This document shows, piece after piece, positions 1-11,500 of a DNA stretch of 64,000 nucleotides; the stretch's first letter is position 1; each line of letters opens with the position of its first letter. The notes below the pieces were generated by a model, which worked only from the letters and a program-made list of their open reading frames with translations, did not search any database and had not been told where the DNA came from. The DNA lies in NCBI RefSeq assembly GCF_016801865.2, contig NC_068939.1, forward strand, positions 185,480,053 to 185,544,052, given 5' to 3'. The DNA is from Culex pipiens pallens (taxonomy: Eukaryota; Arthropoda; Insecta; Diptera; Culicidae). The position numbers were made by a program, and so were the translations under genes.

Positions 1-494
1 CTTTTCCTGTCATTCTTGAACGACGAAATAGCCTACTTTTCTGTACCAAAAATAACAGAATCGAATAGCAACACTTTTCAAAATAAATGCTGAAAAGTTC
101 TACTTTTCAGCACTCAAATGGGTGCTGAAAAATTGAACTTTTCAGCACTTGTTTCGAAAAGTAACACTTTTCAAAAAATTTTTGATTTAAACGATTTATT
201 GACAAAATACATGAAAATTTGACATAAAATTTCACTCAGTGTGTGTTTTTTGGAATTGCAAAAAATGTTGTATGGAACTCGTTGCAAAACTTGATTTTTT
301 TCAGCACTCTTCGTATTTATCCAACTCGGTGAACCTCGTTGGATGAATGTACGACTCGTGCTGAAAAAATCCTCTTTTTGCAACTTGTTGCATAAACTAC
401 TATTTCAGTACTGTTATATTTGGCGATAAAAAGTAGGCCGTTTCGTTATTCGGGAATTTAGATCTTATTTTTAAAAAAAGAATGACAGGAAAAG
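1..494. mobile_element. inverted-repeat (foldback/MITE-like) element, left end at window edge
   Basis: The first bases CTTTTCCTGTCATTCTT reappear inverted at 478-494, and the match continues imperfectly inward (a CCTACTTTT block in both arms). This makes a short inverted-repeat element of about 494 bp. Its interior is loaded with copies of TTTTCAGCAC and its complement. There is no coding potential. Related fragments lie near 3600-3690 and, inverted, near 58445-58530. The left target site is outside the window, so the class is unknown. Confidence 0.6.
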
Positions 495-3400
495 TTTACA
501 ACGGAATTTAAAAATAATAATACTTTTGTACCTATGTATGAGGACGTGTTTTGAACATTAGTTTGAAATTCACAAAAAAAATGTGTCCGTGTGGTTAATG
601 AATGCATTTAATTTTATATAAACTCCAAGCTTATCAAGTGGATGCATCATTTACAAAAATGGGTTCAATCCGGTTCAACTTCTCAATGTATTCAAAATGT
701 CATGTAAGACTGTACTGGGTGCTTCTGAAAAGAAAACTTATCAATTTTGAAGACTATGTATTTTAGACTATGAGAAAGTAAATTAAATTATTTCGATTTA
801 GTTGTTATTGCTTAGTAATTAATTAACATTTTATTTTACGTTCTAATAAAGTGTTTCTATTCCTTTTAGCTTTGGTTTACATCAAATTTAGGTTGAATTT
901 GTAACATCCAATAAATTTGTTCTAGTAAAAAAAATCTAAAGTAATCAAATTATTTTATAGCTATTTGAAATTCTTTTCATTTTTTTAAAAAAGGTACACA
1001 AGACACACACACATACACGGAACCTCGTCACCAAATCAGCAGAGATATTTTTCTAGTTTGATTTTGCAGATATTTGCCAAAAATTTCGAAAAACCAGCAG
1101 CTGCGCAGATTCAAAACAGGTAACTTACAACTGCTGGTTTGTTTTCGCAAATTACTGCTTAAAATAGCAATATGTGTTGCTGTTTTAGCGTAAATTTCTA
1201 CTACCCTAGCAGACATTTTACCGTAAAGGGTATAGCTGCAGAAATGACTGTTTTCATTTTAATCACAAATTTGATTGCCGGATGTCAACTAGTTTTTATG
1301 AAAAAAATGCAATTGGGGAACAATACTTGCGTGCAAACAGGGCAGTGAAACTGATCACTGAATTTGAATTGAATGTTCTGGATAATTATCCACCGAAACC
1401 AGCAGAAAAATTTCCTTCTTGATTTTGGAATCTGGCAGCTTCTCCAGATCCTGCTAAAAAAATGTCTGATTCAAGCGAAACTGATCTCAAAATTTCACTA
1501 AACCACTAGTTTTTTCTTTAAATTGTTTAGTGACCGACTTCCAATCCAGTGAAAAAAATGAGCAATTCCAGGTAATTTTTCTGCAGGCCTAAACAAAAAA
1601 CGGTCTTTTACGCTAATTTTAGCGAACTTTATCGCGGTTTGATAATAAATTTACAAAAAAAAACGCGAGTCCTTTTTGATATTTCTCGATTCCATAACGA
1701 AAAACAAATTGAAAATTAGCTTGAACATCTTTCGTGCTCTTAACTTGAAAATAAAGAAACTTTCAAATCTGGAAATAATTTTCAAAAGGCATATCTGCAT
1801 AGGAATCCGATGACTTATAGGTTGAAAATTTACTCTAGATTTCAAAATTTAGTTCAATTTGTTTTAGAGAAAACTACAAGTGGACAATTTTAAAAACTTA
1901 ACCGAGAACAAACATATTTGGAGTTTTTGAAATCGCATTTAGTCAGGGGAATTCAAAAACACTTCAAAAGCTAACAACAAATATTTTTGGACCATTTCAA
2001 AAATACTCTGGATTTATATTTTCATACTTTGTTGACATTTTTTTAAATAGATAATTTTATTGACCAGGTTAAAAAAAATAAATGCAACTTTAAAAATGTT
2101 TTCTTCATTTCAATCGAATTCAAGTATTTATGAATATATAAGAATGCTTATTTATTTAAATAACGTTGTTTTTTTTACACATAGCTTGTTAAAACTCCGG
2201 TCACCAAAATGGCGCTTGTTTTTTTATTTTACTTTCCTGAATCATAATTATTTCCTTCCCTTCTACACAGGTTCGGTTTGCTAGCAAATGCAACGCATCG
2301 CAGTTTTGCTTGTTCGTATTCACCCTCAATTTTTCGAATCGTCAAATCCCTCCTCCCTCCCTTGGCATTACAATAAGCAGCAAAATATAAAAAAAATACG
2401 CACAAAACACCCTACGAAAAAGAAAATGGAACAAACTGTAAGCAATAAGCCGCCACCCTCTTGCCGTGTCCTGCGATGAGGAATGAGAGTTGGTTTGTTG
2501 CAAGTTTTGGTACGCGAAGGACGCTCCTGTGTGCTCACATTCATTGGTGCATTGCCCCATGGACGGATGAATCGCGGAAAAATAGGGTGTGGGGGAAGGA
2601 AAGAGTGTTTTGTGGCAACAGCAGCAGCAGTACATACACGCGCCGTCGTTTTAGATGAGATGAGAGCCGGTTGTTTAAAAGAATCGACGAAAAAAGATCT
2701 GCGTCGATGGCGTCGATAAGCATTTTAGGTTGATTTTGATGGTTTATTTTAAAAAGTTGCCGCATGGATAACTTTTGAAATTTTATTTTTTTCCCGTGAG
2801 TATTTGTATTTACCTTTGTAATTTTATTTAAGAAAAAAACTACATAAGAGCAATACTTTAATCGTATTCAACGATATGGTTGAAGTTGATCAGATGAAGC
2901 TGCAAAAATAAACAATGTGGAAGTACATCAAATGACCGACATAAAGAAATAACTTTAACTAAGAAAAAAATTAATTACCTCAGCAATAAAAATTTTAAAA
3001 GGAAAATTATGCTGGTAAAACGACTATACCAATCGAGCGTTGATTAAAGTTTTCCTAAACTGTTACTTGAATTCACTACAAGCACATTTGTCGTTTCGTA
3101 CAAGCAAGATTTTTGAAAAGTTAAAGGAAAGCATTCTGATTTGTTCAATGCTATTTTTTAAAACAACGCATAATTGCTTAAAAACCTGTAAATGAAAAAG
3201 AAATAGTTGCAATAATTTAAATCTCTATCAATGGTTGCAGCCACACGAAAAACTGCTGTTATTTTTATTTTTATATTATTTAACTAAAATTGATTTGATT
3301 TTTTATTTCAATATATTTTTGTAAGCTTGCCATTTTTTTGCAAAAGAAGCTCTTGAATTTTGAATAATCCGTTTTCTTGCCAATTCAAAATGTTGGTTTT

Positions 3401-3599
3401 GACTTGATAGTTCGGAATACGATTACTAATACGAATATAGGGTGGGTTACATGTACCCCATAAGTGAGAATCAAGATTTCTCGAATATTAAATTACTTTA
3501 AAAAATAACTGTTAACAGAAAATTTCAATAAAATGTATATTAGCAACCTGCTTCAATAATTTGATACAAAAAAGGGCCACAAGCGCCAAAAATCATTTT
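495..3599. other. intergenic, AT-rich, no gene recognised
   Basis: I see no exon with convincing codon structure, no RNA gene and no clean terminal repeats in this 3.1 kb. A more GC-rich patch at 2280-2700 holds short overlapping frames on both strands, none resembling a known protein. Around 1020-1640 there are scattered CAGCAG-type motifs that could be a decayed element, but I could not define its ends. Confidence 0.5.
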
Positions 3600-3690
3600 T
3601 CGCAATTTCGACTCAGCCTCGTTGGATAAATGTACGACTCGTGCTTGGAAAATAATAATTTTTGCACCTTATTTCATAAACTAGTTTTGT
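3600..3690 (+). repeat. partial copy of the 1-494 element family
   Basis: The segment with GTACGACTCGTGCT followed by a T-rich stretch and CATAAACTA matches the interior of the element at 1-494 (about positions 335-400). No terminal repeats are retained here. Confidence 0.5.
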
Positions 3691-4459
3691 GAAAAAATGC
3701 CACTATTTAACATTCTGTAAATGTTTTATGATTGAAATGAAATTGGATGCGTTTAAAATTAGCTGTGCAAAAAGATTATATTTCCGACTTCTTATTGGTA
3801 TCTTCAAAAGTTCAAGCAGTGGCTAACACTATTCGGCCAACAGTTTTGACATTGTTTCAATTTAAGATTATTCAATTCAATTACTTTTCTGCAAACAATT
3901 TGAATAAAACAGGGTGGCTACCAGATTTGGGTTTTAAATTTCCCGGTTTTCTCCCGAGGCCAGAAAGAATTTTTCTATACAGTTTTAAATCGAATTACAA
4001 TGTTTTTTTTTATAGACTAACGTTAGCATCAAAATACTTTTTGAACGCATACACAACGTATACGTTTGGTTCTATATTTTTATTTTTCAAGAAAGCTGTC
4101 AAAATGGGTACAAACAGTAAGTTGTAAACGAAGCCGTTTTTATCAGTTTTCAATCCAAACCCCTAATTTCCATAATGCTTGTGATTTTTCATCTCCTCTT
4201 CGATTCACATTTATTGAAAATCAAGCTCGTTTCCAAGGATACTAGATGACACCAGAAAAAAAGCAGCTTAATTATTTTTTTTTAACTTTTATTTTTTAAA
4301 GGGTTAAATGGATCAAAATTTTTATACAAGTTTCTATTGTGAAATTGTCTCAGGAACACGAATATGATGAAATTATCACCGGAAAATTTGATCTAAGGGG
4401 TCCCCCGAGCAAAAATTTACAACCGAAAAATTCACTAAAAGTTAAAGTGTCTATTTAAT

Positions 4460-4982
4460 ATCGTCGCCATCGTGCTAACTTGTCATACGTGCATTTTGGG
4501 CCAAATTGAGTTAAGAACGCCATTTTGTGCAGCTCACAATGCCTCACCTTTTGACCTTCACAGATCCCCAAAATTCGATTTCAATCCTGAGATATTCAAC
4601 AAAAACCGAAAAAACTCCGTGCATTTTTGTCACTTTACATATGAAAGTAGTTTCAATCTTGTCGTGCTATCTTGTCACTCCATAAAAATTGATGTAAGTG
4701 TGACAAAAGGCCAAAGGGATTTCAGGCCAGGAAAGTCAGGATGCGTTTGTCGCACGTACAAGCTAGACTACCGTAAACATTTGTAATTATAACTCGGGAC
4801 TCCAGCAACCAACTTCAACCAAACTTTGGGACAATGCACAGAATGGTCAGCCAGACAAAACGTGTTTGTTATTGTTTACATTGCGTGCTCTCGTTTTTGT
4901 ATATTCAAGGTCAAACATTAAAACGCGTTTTTCTCGGAACGTCAAAATGGCGGGTGCGACAAGATAGCACGACGACGTCGAT
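4460..4982. mobile_element. inverted-repeat element nested in the hAT-like transposon
   Basis: The left end reads ATCGTCGCCATCGTGCTAACTTG, quoted here only as its first block ATCGTCG and second block ATCGTGCTAACTTG. The right end, read on the other strand, is ATCGACG then GTCGTGCTATCTTG. The arms diverge after about 30 bp. A 104-codon open frame inside (4472-4786) resembles nothing I know and is probably fortuitous. Confidence 0.5.
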
Positions 4983-6259
4983 ATGTTAAACTGCCTTACC
5001 CAAAGCGTTCTCAGTCTCAGATGGTATTCCCAGATGTCCCCTACAAGCTGCAGGTCGAACCGAGTTGATATCTGGATGGAACACTTTTTTATTTGAGTTT
5101 GAAAATTATGCTATTTTTCACTAAAATGCCCATAACTCCCTTTAGATGTAACCAATCGGGATGCTCTGCCCTGCATTTTGTTGCATTTTTTGAGCCCTTT
5201 CAGATGCATTTTGAATTTTGAAATTTAATTGAATTTTGCCTAAGTTATAGCCTTTTTAAGATTTTTGACGTTTTTAACCTTTAAACTTTGTGTCCCGATT
5301 TGCTCCACTTCCCGTTGACCTGGAGTGCTCATATTTTGGCCAGATGCTAGTTTTATATTGTACAAACAACCCCTGAAAACTTCAGGCAGATTGGTGAGGT
5401 CCAAACGACGTCCCATACAAAGGGGTATGCCCTGTTCGTGGACTCGCTCTTAAAACATCTTTTACTGATCGATTTAGTATCTTCGGCAAGTTTTTAGGTA
5501 TTGATAGAATGATTTCTAGAACAAAATGTAACTGTCCAATAAACCTCTCTGAATTGACCTGTACTTTAACCACAGCTCGCTCAAACATAAACATAATTCT
5601 CGATACATCCTTTGTATGAGCCGTGCCAAATTTATTGCAAATAAGTTATGCACGGACATGTAAAAAAGTTAAAATAAACATGTTTGTATGTTTTTAAATT
5701 GTTGAGCAACACAAAATGGTAAAAAATCAATTGACCGTACTGCGATTTTTTTGAACAACACAACCAAAACAGTCAAAATTGAGTTTATCTTTTTTTACAA
5801 AATTTTCAGATGAGAATTAAATAAAACCAAAAAAACTCAATTTTTGTGTAGATAAAGTGACTGTTTGTATTGAAATGACGTGTTTGCAATAGAACTCTAA
5901 AAAATTTGTAATTTTAAAATATCTGTAAATTTAATTTTAAATTTAAATTACAATTTAAAAAAAATAAAGAAAGATATCTTAACAAATGTTTTGAATTTGA
6001 AAACAATTTAATAGGTATTCATCTGTAAAAAGATTCCCAAATAACTATATAAAAATATCTTAAATACCAAATATTGCCAACATTTTAAAATTATACAAAG
6101 GTACTCAAATCTGATTTAAAAATACAAACACAAAGTTTCATAGTAATTTGTCCTAAATCATTTGTTTGACTGAGAAAGCCAAAAAATATCTTATAAAATA
6201 CTACCTAAAACAGATTTTTGAAATTCCACCAAATGTAAAACAACAGTACAAATTGTATA

Positions 6260-6345
6260 CAGTCCATTATCTCGATTATTCAAAGTTTCAATTATCCGAA
6301 GTTCGATTATCCGAAGGTTTCTATGGGACTCGAATAATCGAATGA
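6260..6345 (+). repeat. fragment of a pogo-like MITE family (CAGTCC...ATTATCCGAAG)
   Basis: TA followed by CAGTCC and repeated GATTATCCGAAG motifs match the termini of the complete element at 52307-52448. Only the left side is recognisable here; the right terminus is missing. A right-end fragment of the same family lies at 36205-36232. Confidence 0.5.
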
Positions 6346-6478
6346 TGAACAAAAAATTTTTCGTATTTTTTATTTTCTTACTGTTAACATCAAATTCGAG
6401 TTCTGCGAATTAATTTTAGTCACGTTTGAGTGGTTGAATGCCTATTAAATTTTAAAATGCATTTTTTCTTTCGTCTCA

Positions 6479-6661
6479 CATGGAGAAAAAATAGTACCTA
6501 AAATCGTGAACAAGCTTTCATGAAAATGGGAACCACGAACAAAGTGTTCAAATTTCATGGTACGTTTTTCAAAATCGTACCATGGGATTTGAACACTTTG
6601 TTCGAGGTTCCCATTTTCATGAATGTTTGTTCACGATCTTGGGAACTCTTTTTTCTCCGTG
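6479..6661. mobile_element. foldback element, arms of about 85 bp
   Basis: This 183-bp stretch is nearly a complete hairpin. The left arm runs from CATGGAGAAAAAA to GGTACG and the right arm is its reverse complement, with an 11-base loop around 6568. Mismatches are few, so a transcript through here would fold into a long stem. It lies inside the hAT-like element. Confidence 0.75.
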
Positions 6662-6997
6662 CAGCCATTTTGGCCGCCATCTTGGATTTAAACATTCTAA
6701 ATCATTTTAAAGTCGTTTTTTTCAAATGTACGGATTTTTGACCCTCTTCGCGTTTTTTTACATGCTGGATTTTTGTACGGATTTTTTCATATAATACGGA
6801 TTTTTAAGGAATTTTAAAATCAAATAATATTCTAATAGAGAAAAGTATACATTGAATTCATTTAAGAGAAATTTGTAGAATTTAACTAAACTTAAAATAT
6901 TTTCCCGGTTTGTTAGTCAAATTCCCGGTTTTCTCCCGGTGGAATAAATTCCCGGGTTTTCCTGGTTTTTTCCCGAGGTGGCCACCCTGGAATAAAA

Positions 6998-8329
6998 TAT
7001 GTTGGACTTATGACAATTATAAATATCACGACAATATGTCTTAAGGATTTCAAGCAGTCTGAAAAAAAAAATCACTGGCTCGAATTTATTTTGTATTGAC
7101 ACCCAAAGACAAACAAACTCGCACTTTTTCGTATTTGACAGTTCGATTGCAATCAGCACAAATGTATGCAGGCTGGTTTATTAAACCTGCAAATCTGAGT
7201 GAAACTTAACACAAACCATGTAATTTTGCATTGAAAATTGATTTTCTAGTTTTCTGATCATTTTTTCAAAATTGTACACGAATCGAAGAATATCATAATC
7301 AACAGGATCGTTGTGCTGCATAATAAAGGAATTTTCAAAAATTGATTTCAATTTTCTCTAGTAAACATACACAGAAAAAAATATATTCCGAATGTTACAT
7401 CCATAACGATTTAACACTTTTGGACGCCATTAAACATGTATCTGAAGAATCTCAAGTAAACAGAAACATGAGGAAATTGTGACACAAATTAATTAAAAAT
7501 AAAACGAATTTATAACATACTTCTGTAAACGTAACCTTGAACAAAAATCAAACATTTAGAGTATTGCAGCCAAATAAAAATGTTGGTTGTGATACATGAT
7601 TATAAAATGTTATATTCGATATGTATAAAATTCCCTGCCTTGGTCCTTCATTAAAAGTTTGATGCAAATTTTCTCAATTTAATTCGTCTAAATTATCGAT
7701 TTGTCAAGATTAGTCCCAGATAACTTAAAGTCACATAAAATATTGCACAAACAATAATTTAAAACAATGTTGATTTTTTTTGCAATGCCTTGTAAAATTA
7801 GAGTTTGAACCAAATAAAAAAACCTTGCATACAAGTTGAACGCAAAGATCGCCGTGCACACAAGAGTTTCACATGATGAAACTAAAAAACGCTTCAAGGA
7901 AAATACAGATGTATGTATCAGTAAATGATGAATAGAGAGAAGAGAAAAAACAACGTCATACAACGTACCTCGTATATTGCCGGCTAATTGCAATCCGTTA
8001 TGAATGGAATGAATTTCAATGGTCTTGAAATTATTTTCTCAAATCACAACTACTTTAGGTACTTCTTCAAACAACTGAATTCAACAAATGAGTATTATTA
8101 AACTAATATCAAAGCTGCTTTATGGTTAGATATTTTTGTTATTCTTTTCTCATAATAACCTTGTAGATAATTTGATATGATCAACAACGCAAACATCTCT
8201 TCTAAAAATTAGAAACATACACAAACACCTGCCCGCGACATTGCATATTTTGAGAACCGGTTGAACAACTTGAACACGTTCACGGCAAACCAGTTGATTT
8301 TCATCCCAACGCCGATTCCGCACAGACAG
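6998..8329. other. intergenic AT-rich spacer, nothing recognised
   Basis: No gene, RNA or complete repeat was identified between the hAT-like element and the first gene. Short frames on the minus strand (for example 7688-7993) have no recognisable composition or homology. Confidence 0.5.
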
Positions 8330-8334
8330 TCAGT
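8330..8334 (+). promoter_or_regulatory. candidate initiator (TCAGT) for the DUF2236 gene
   Basis: A TCAGT arthropod-type initiator lies 253 bp upstream of the ATG at 8585, within a locally GC-richer stretch. No clear TATA box is seen. The assignment rests on position and the pentamer only. Confidence 0.3.
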
Positions 8335-8584
8335 CGGTTAGTTGAGGCGTACCGATCGCACGCTTCACAGAGAGAGAGAAAGTGTACCTCTCTGTGCGAT
8401 CAATGAAATTCCTCGTGATCTTCGGCGATCGTTTATCAAGTGACCGTTCGTGAAATGGGTGGTGACGAGAAGCAGTCAAAAAGTATTGCTTGAAAAGATT
8501 GTTTTTTTTTTGTAATTTGAACAAAGAGTGAAGAGTTGTTACATAGATAACAAAGCCTCAGTGATTCTCTCGTGATATACAGCT

Positions 8585-11500
8585 ATGAACTTTCTCTTTC
8601 CAGCGGACGACGATGGGTCGGACTTTCTGCGCAACCTGCTCAAGTGTGGCTCTTCAATGCCCGTGGACAGCGATGTTGACGCGTACGAGCTGCAACTCCC
8701 CGAGTGGTACGACGATGGCAAGTTCAAACGGTATGACGACAATCTAGAAAACGACATGCGATTTGTCTAATTGGAGCCGTTTTGCGTCCACACAGGGCAC
8801 AGCAGTTCTTCAAGCGGAACCTCTTTGCGATGTACGTGGCCATGTTGTGTGGACTGTTGGTGATCTTGGCCGTGCCCAGCATCTTGAACGTGCTCATCTA
8901 CACGAAGCAGTCCTCGACGGCTATGACGGCCTATCGAAGATATGTGGCGACGATCATGCACACCCTTAACTGGTACTACGAAGATCTAACGCCAGGATCA
9001 ACGTCGTGGAAGTCGATAGCCTACGTCAGAAGGACGCATGCGGCGACCAGCAAACGTAGCAGTTCCAAACTTTCCGGGAGAATAATCGCTCAAAAAGATA
9101 TGGCAGTGACGCAGTTTGGTTTCGTTGGGTAAAATGATTTTGTGAAGTTGTGTTTTGATTGAGTTATAAAAAACTGTCAAACTCCTCGCAGCTACGTCGT
9201 TCTGGGATATAAAAAGCTTGGAATACAATACAACGTTGAAGACATGGAGGCGATGGTTCATTTCTGGCGCGTGATTGGCTACATGATCGGAATACAAGAT
9301 CAGTAAGTATAATCTAATCGTTGTACAGTTTTTTTCACTTTTTTAAACATCCAAATTTTGTTTATGTTTTCAAATGCACATTTTTTTCATTTCCAAAATT
9401 GAAATTAAATGCAGGGGTATCATTGTACACAGCTAAAAAAGTAGTAATCCAGCTGCGTGTAAAAGGCCTGGGTGTAAAATAAATTTTGCATTATTTTATG
9501 CAATTTTATGTGATTTTACACCCTGAAATATGTAGCCCATCAGTATGGGAAACCTACTTGATCGAAATGAAAAGTCCATATATGCGTTTATCCTCTCAGC
9601 TTTCCATCGGTCTGATGGCCGAGTGGGCTAAGGCGCCAGTCCTTACTGTTAGTGCTGGGTTTGAATCCCGTCGGTTGCAACTTTTTTTTTGTGTTTGCAA
9701 AAATTGTACATGCAGTGTGTAATATTAAGTGTTTATTTTGACGAAGGTGATGTGCATGCTTTTGCATGCGATTTTACCATCGGATTTTTTGCTGTGTATG
9801 CCTACATATTTCATAAAAAATAATATAATCATTTATACAAAGTAGCTATTTTTTCATTGTTATTTAAAACGATCAAAACATATCAGGCACATTATTACTT
9901 ACATTGAAGAGTAGAATTACGCAGGCGACTTTTTTTAAGAGACCTGACATTTACTTGAAAAAAATAGTCCAGGTTTTCCCAAAATTGAAAATAAAATATA
10001 TATTTTGTTAAATACTTAGTAATCATAGTAATCGATATGATTTTAAAGCACTAAAATAATTGTTGGGCATATATCAGCATAAATATGGCATATTATGGAA
10101 AATTGCTGAAATTTTACGAGTCCGAAAATTAGCTGGCTCTTTGAATTTTAACTTTATATTTTTTTATGATTTGGTATTACAGTTAAAATTTTCATATTTT
10201 ATCTGTTCATATGTTGAAGCCATTTTTTTGCCCTCGAATATCGTGAATCGCATTAGTTGTCGGTATTGACTTTAATTGAGAAACAAGATTTTTAGAAAAT
10301 TACGTTATGTGCAAAACACCAAAATTCTTAACTTATATAAAATTTAGCACTGACTAGATGTAATTTTCCTTCCTTTTTTGTTTTTAGACATTATCAAATA
10401 CATACACCCAAAATTCAGAGTCGAGATAATCGTTCTCTCAAAATTTATTGAGGGCTCAGTGCTAAAATCGATAGAATAATGGTACCAACTCACACCATCA
10501 TAACAAATGAGTTCATTCGTTAGTTGAATCAATAAATCTCCAACAAGTGTCATACATCGACTTCTGACTTCTCCTTGGTCACCAAGCTGTGGTGGCCGAA
10601 GCAGCTAAGTCACTTGATTGGTTTGTCAAAGGTCTCTGATTCGATTCCCGTTATCGACACTTTTGGTTTTTTGTTTGACGGATGAACTTTTTTTGCAAAT
10701 GAACCTCGAGAGAATAGTTCTATCGCCCATCTCGAGCTGTGTTCTCTGCGTCCGTAAATGGTACCACTATTCTCTCGACTCGAGACCATCATTCTATCGG
10801 ACTAGCGCTGCCAATTTTGGGTGTAGTCAGGATTATCTCGAATTAATGGAGATCAACTGATTCTATGATTTTAAATTTTAAAAATGAACAAATGTATTGA
10901 AAAACTATTTTATGACCATTTAAAAAATATCCCGCACCCAAAATTCAGAGTCGAGATAATCGTTCTCTCAAAATTTATTGAGGGCTCAGTGCCAAAATCG
11001 ATAGAATAATGGTACCAACTCACACCATCATAACAAATGAGTTCATTCGTTAGTTGAATCAATAAATCTCCAACAAGTGTCATACATCGACTTCTGACTT
11101 TTCCTTGGTCACCAAGCTGTGGTGGCCGAGGCAGCTAAGTCATTGGATTGGTTTGTCAAAGGTCTCTGGTTCGATTCCCGTTGTCGACACTTTTGGTTTT
11201 TTGTTTGACGGATGAACTTTTTTTGCAAATGAACCTCGAGAGAATAGTTCTATCGCCCATCTCGAGCTGTGTTCTCTGCGTCCGTAAATGGTACCACTAT
11301 TCTCTCGACTCGAGACCATCATTCTCTCGGACTAGCGCTGCCAGTTTTGGGTGCGGGTTTTTAAAAATAATTCCCGGGAAATTCAAAACCCGGGGAAATT
11401 GGGCACCATACAATAATATTTATCGTATGTTCAAGAAGCACATATAAATAATTTAAGATATTTCATCGCTTTATTTTTTTTCGAACCGTTTTTCTTTTTT

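Larger units (their letters stand above)
3910..6989. mobile_element. hAT-like non-autonomous DNA transposon, about 3.1 kb
   Basis: The ends are CAGGGTGGCTACC at 3910 and its inverted partner (CAGGGTGGCCACC read from the other strand) ending at 6989. They are flanked by a perfect 8-bp target-site duplication GAATAAAA (3902-3909 and 6990-6997). An 8-bp duplication with a CAGGG-type terminus is characteristic of hAT elements. Both ends also carry CCCGGTTTTCTCCCG-like subterminal motifs. No transposase frame is visible, so the element would depend on an enzyme in trans. It contains at least two smaller insertions (4460-4982 and 6479-6661) and a pogo-like fragment at 6260. Confidence 0.8.

Noticed and set aside
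3747..4127. 126-codon plus-strand frame
   Set aside because: It crosses the left end of the hAT-like element and has no recognisable content.
4472..4786. 104-codon plus-strand frame as transposase remnant
   Set aside because: No transposase motif is visible and the frame lies in a nested inverted-repeat element.
8763..9132. Overlapping frames starting at 8763 and 8782 as separate genes
   Set aside because: They are exon 2 of the DUF2236 gene and its shadow. The 65-bp intron 8731-8795 joins it in frame to exon 1.
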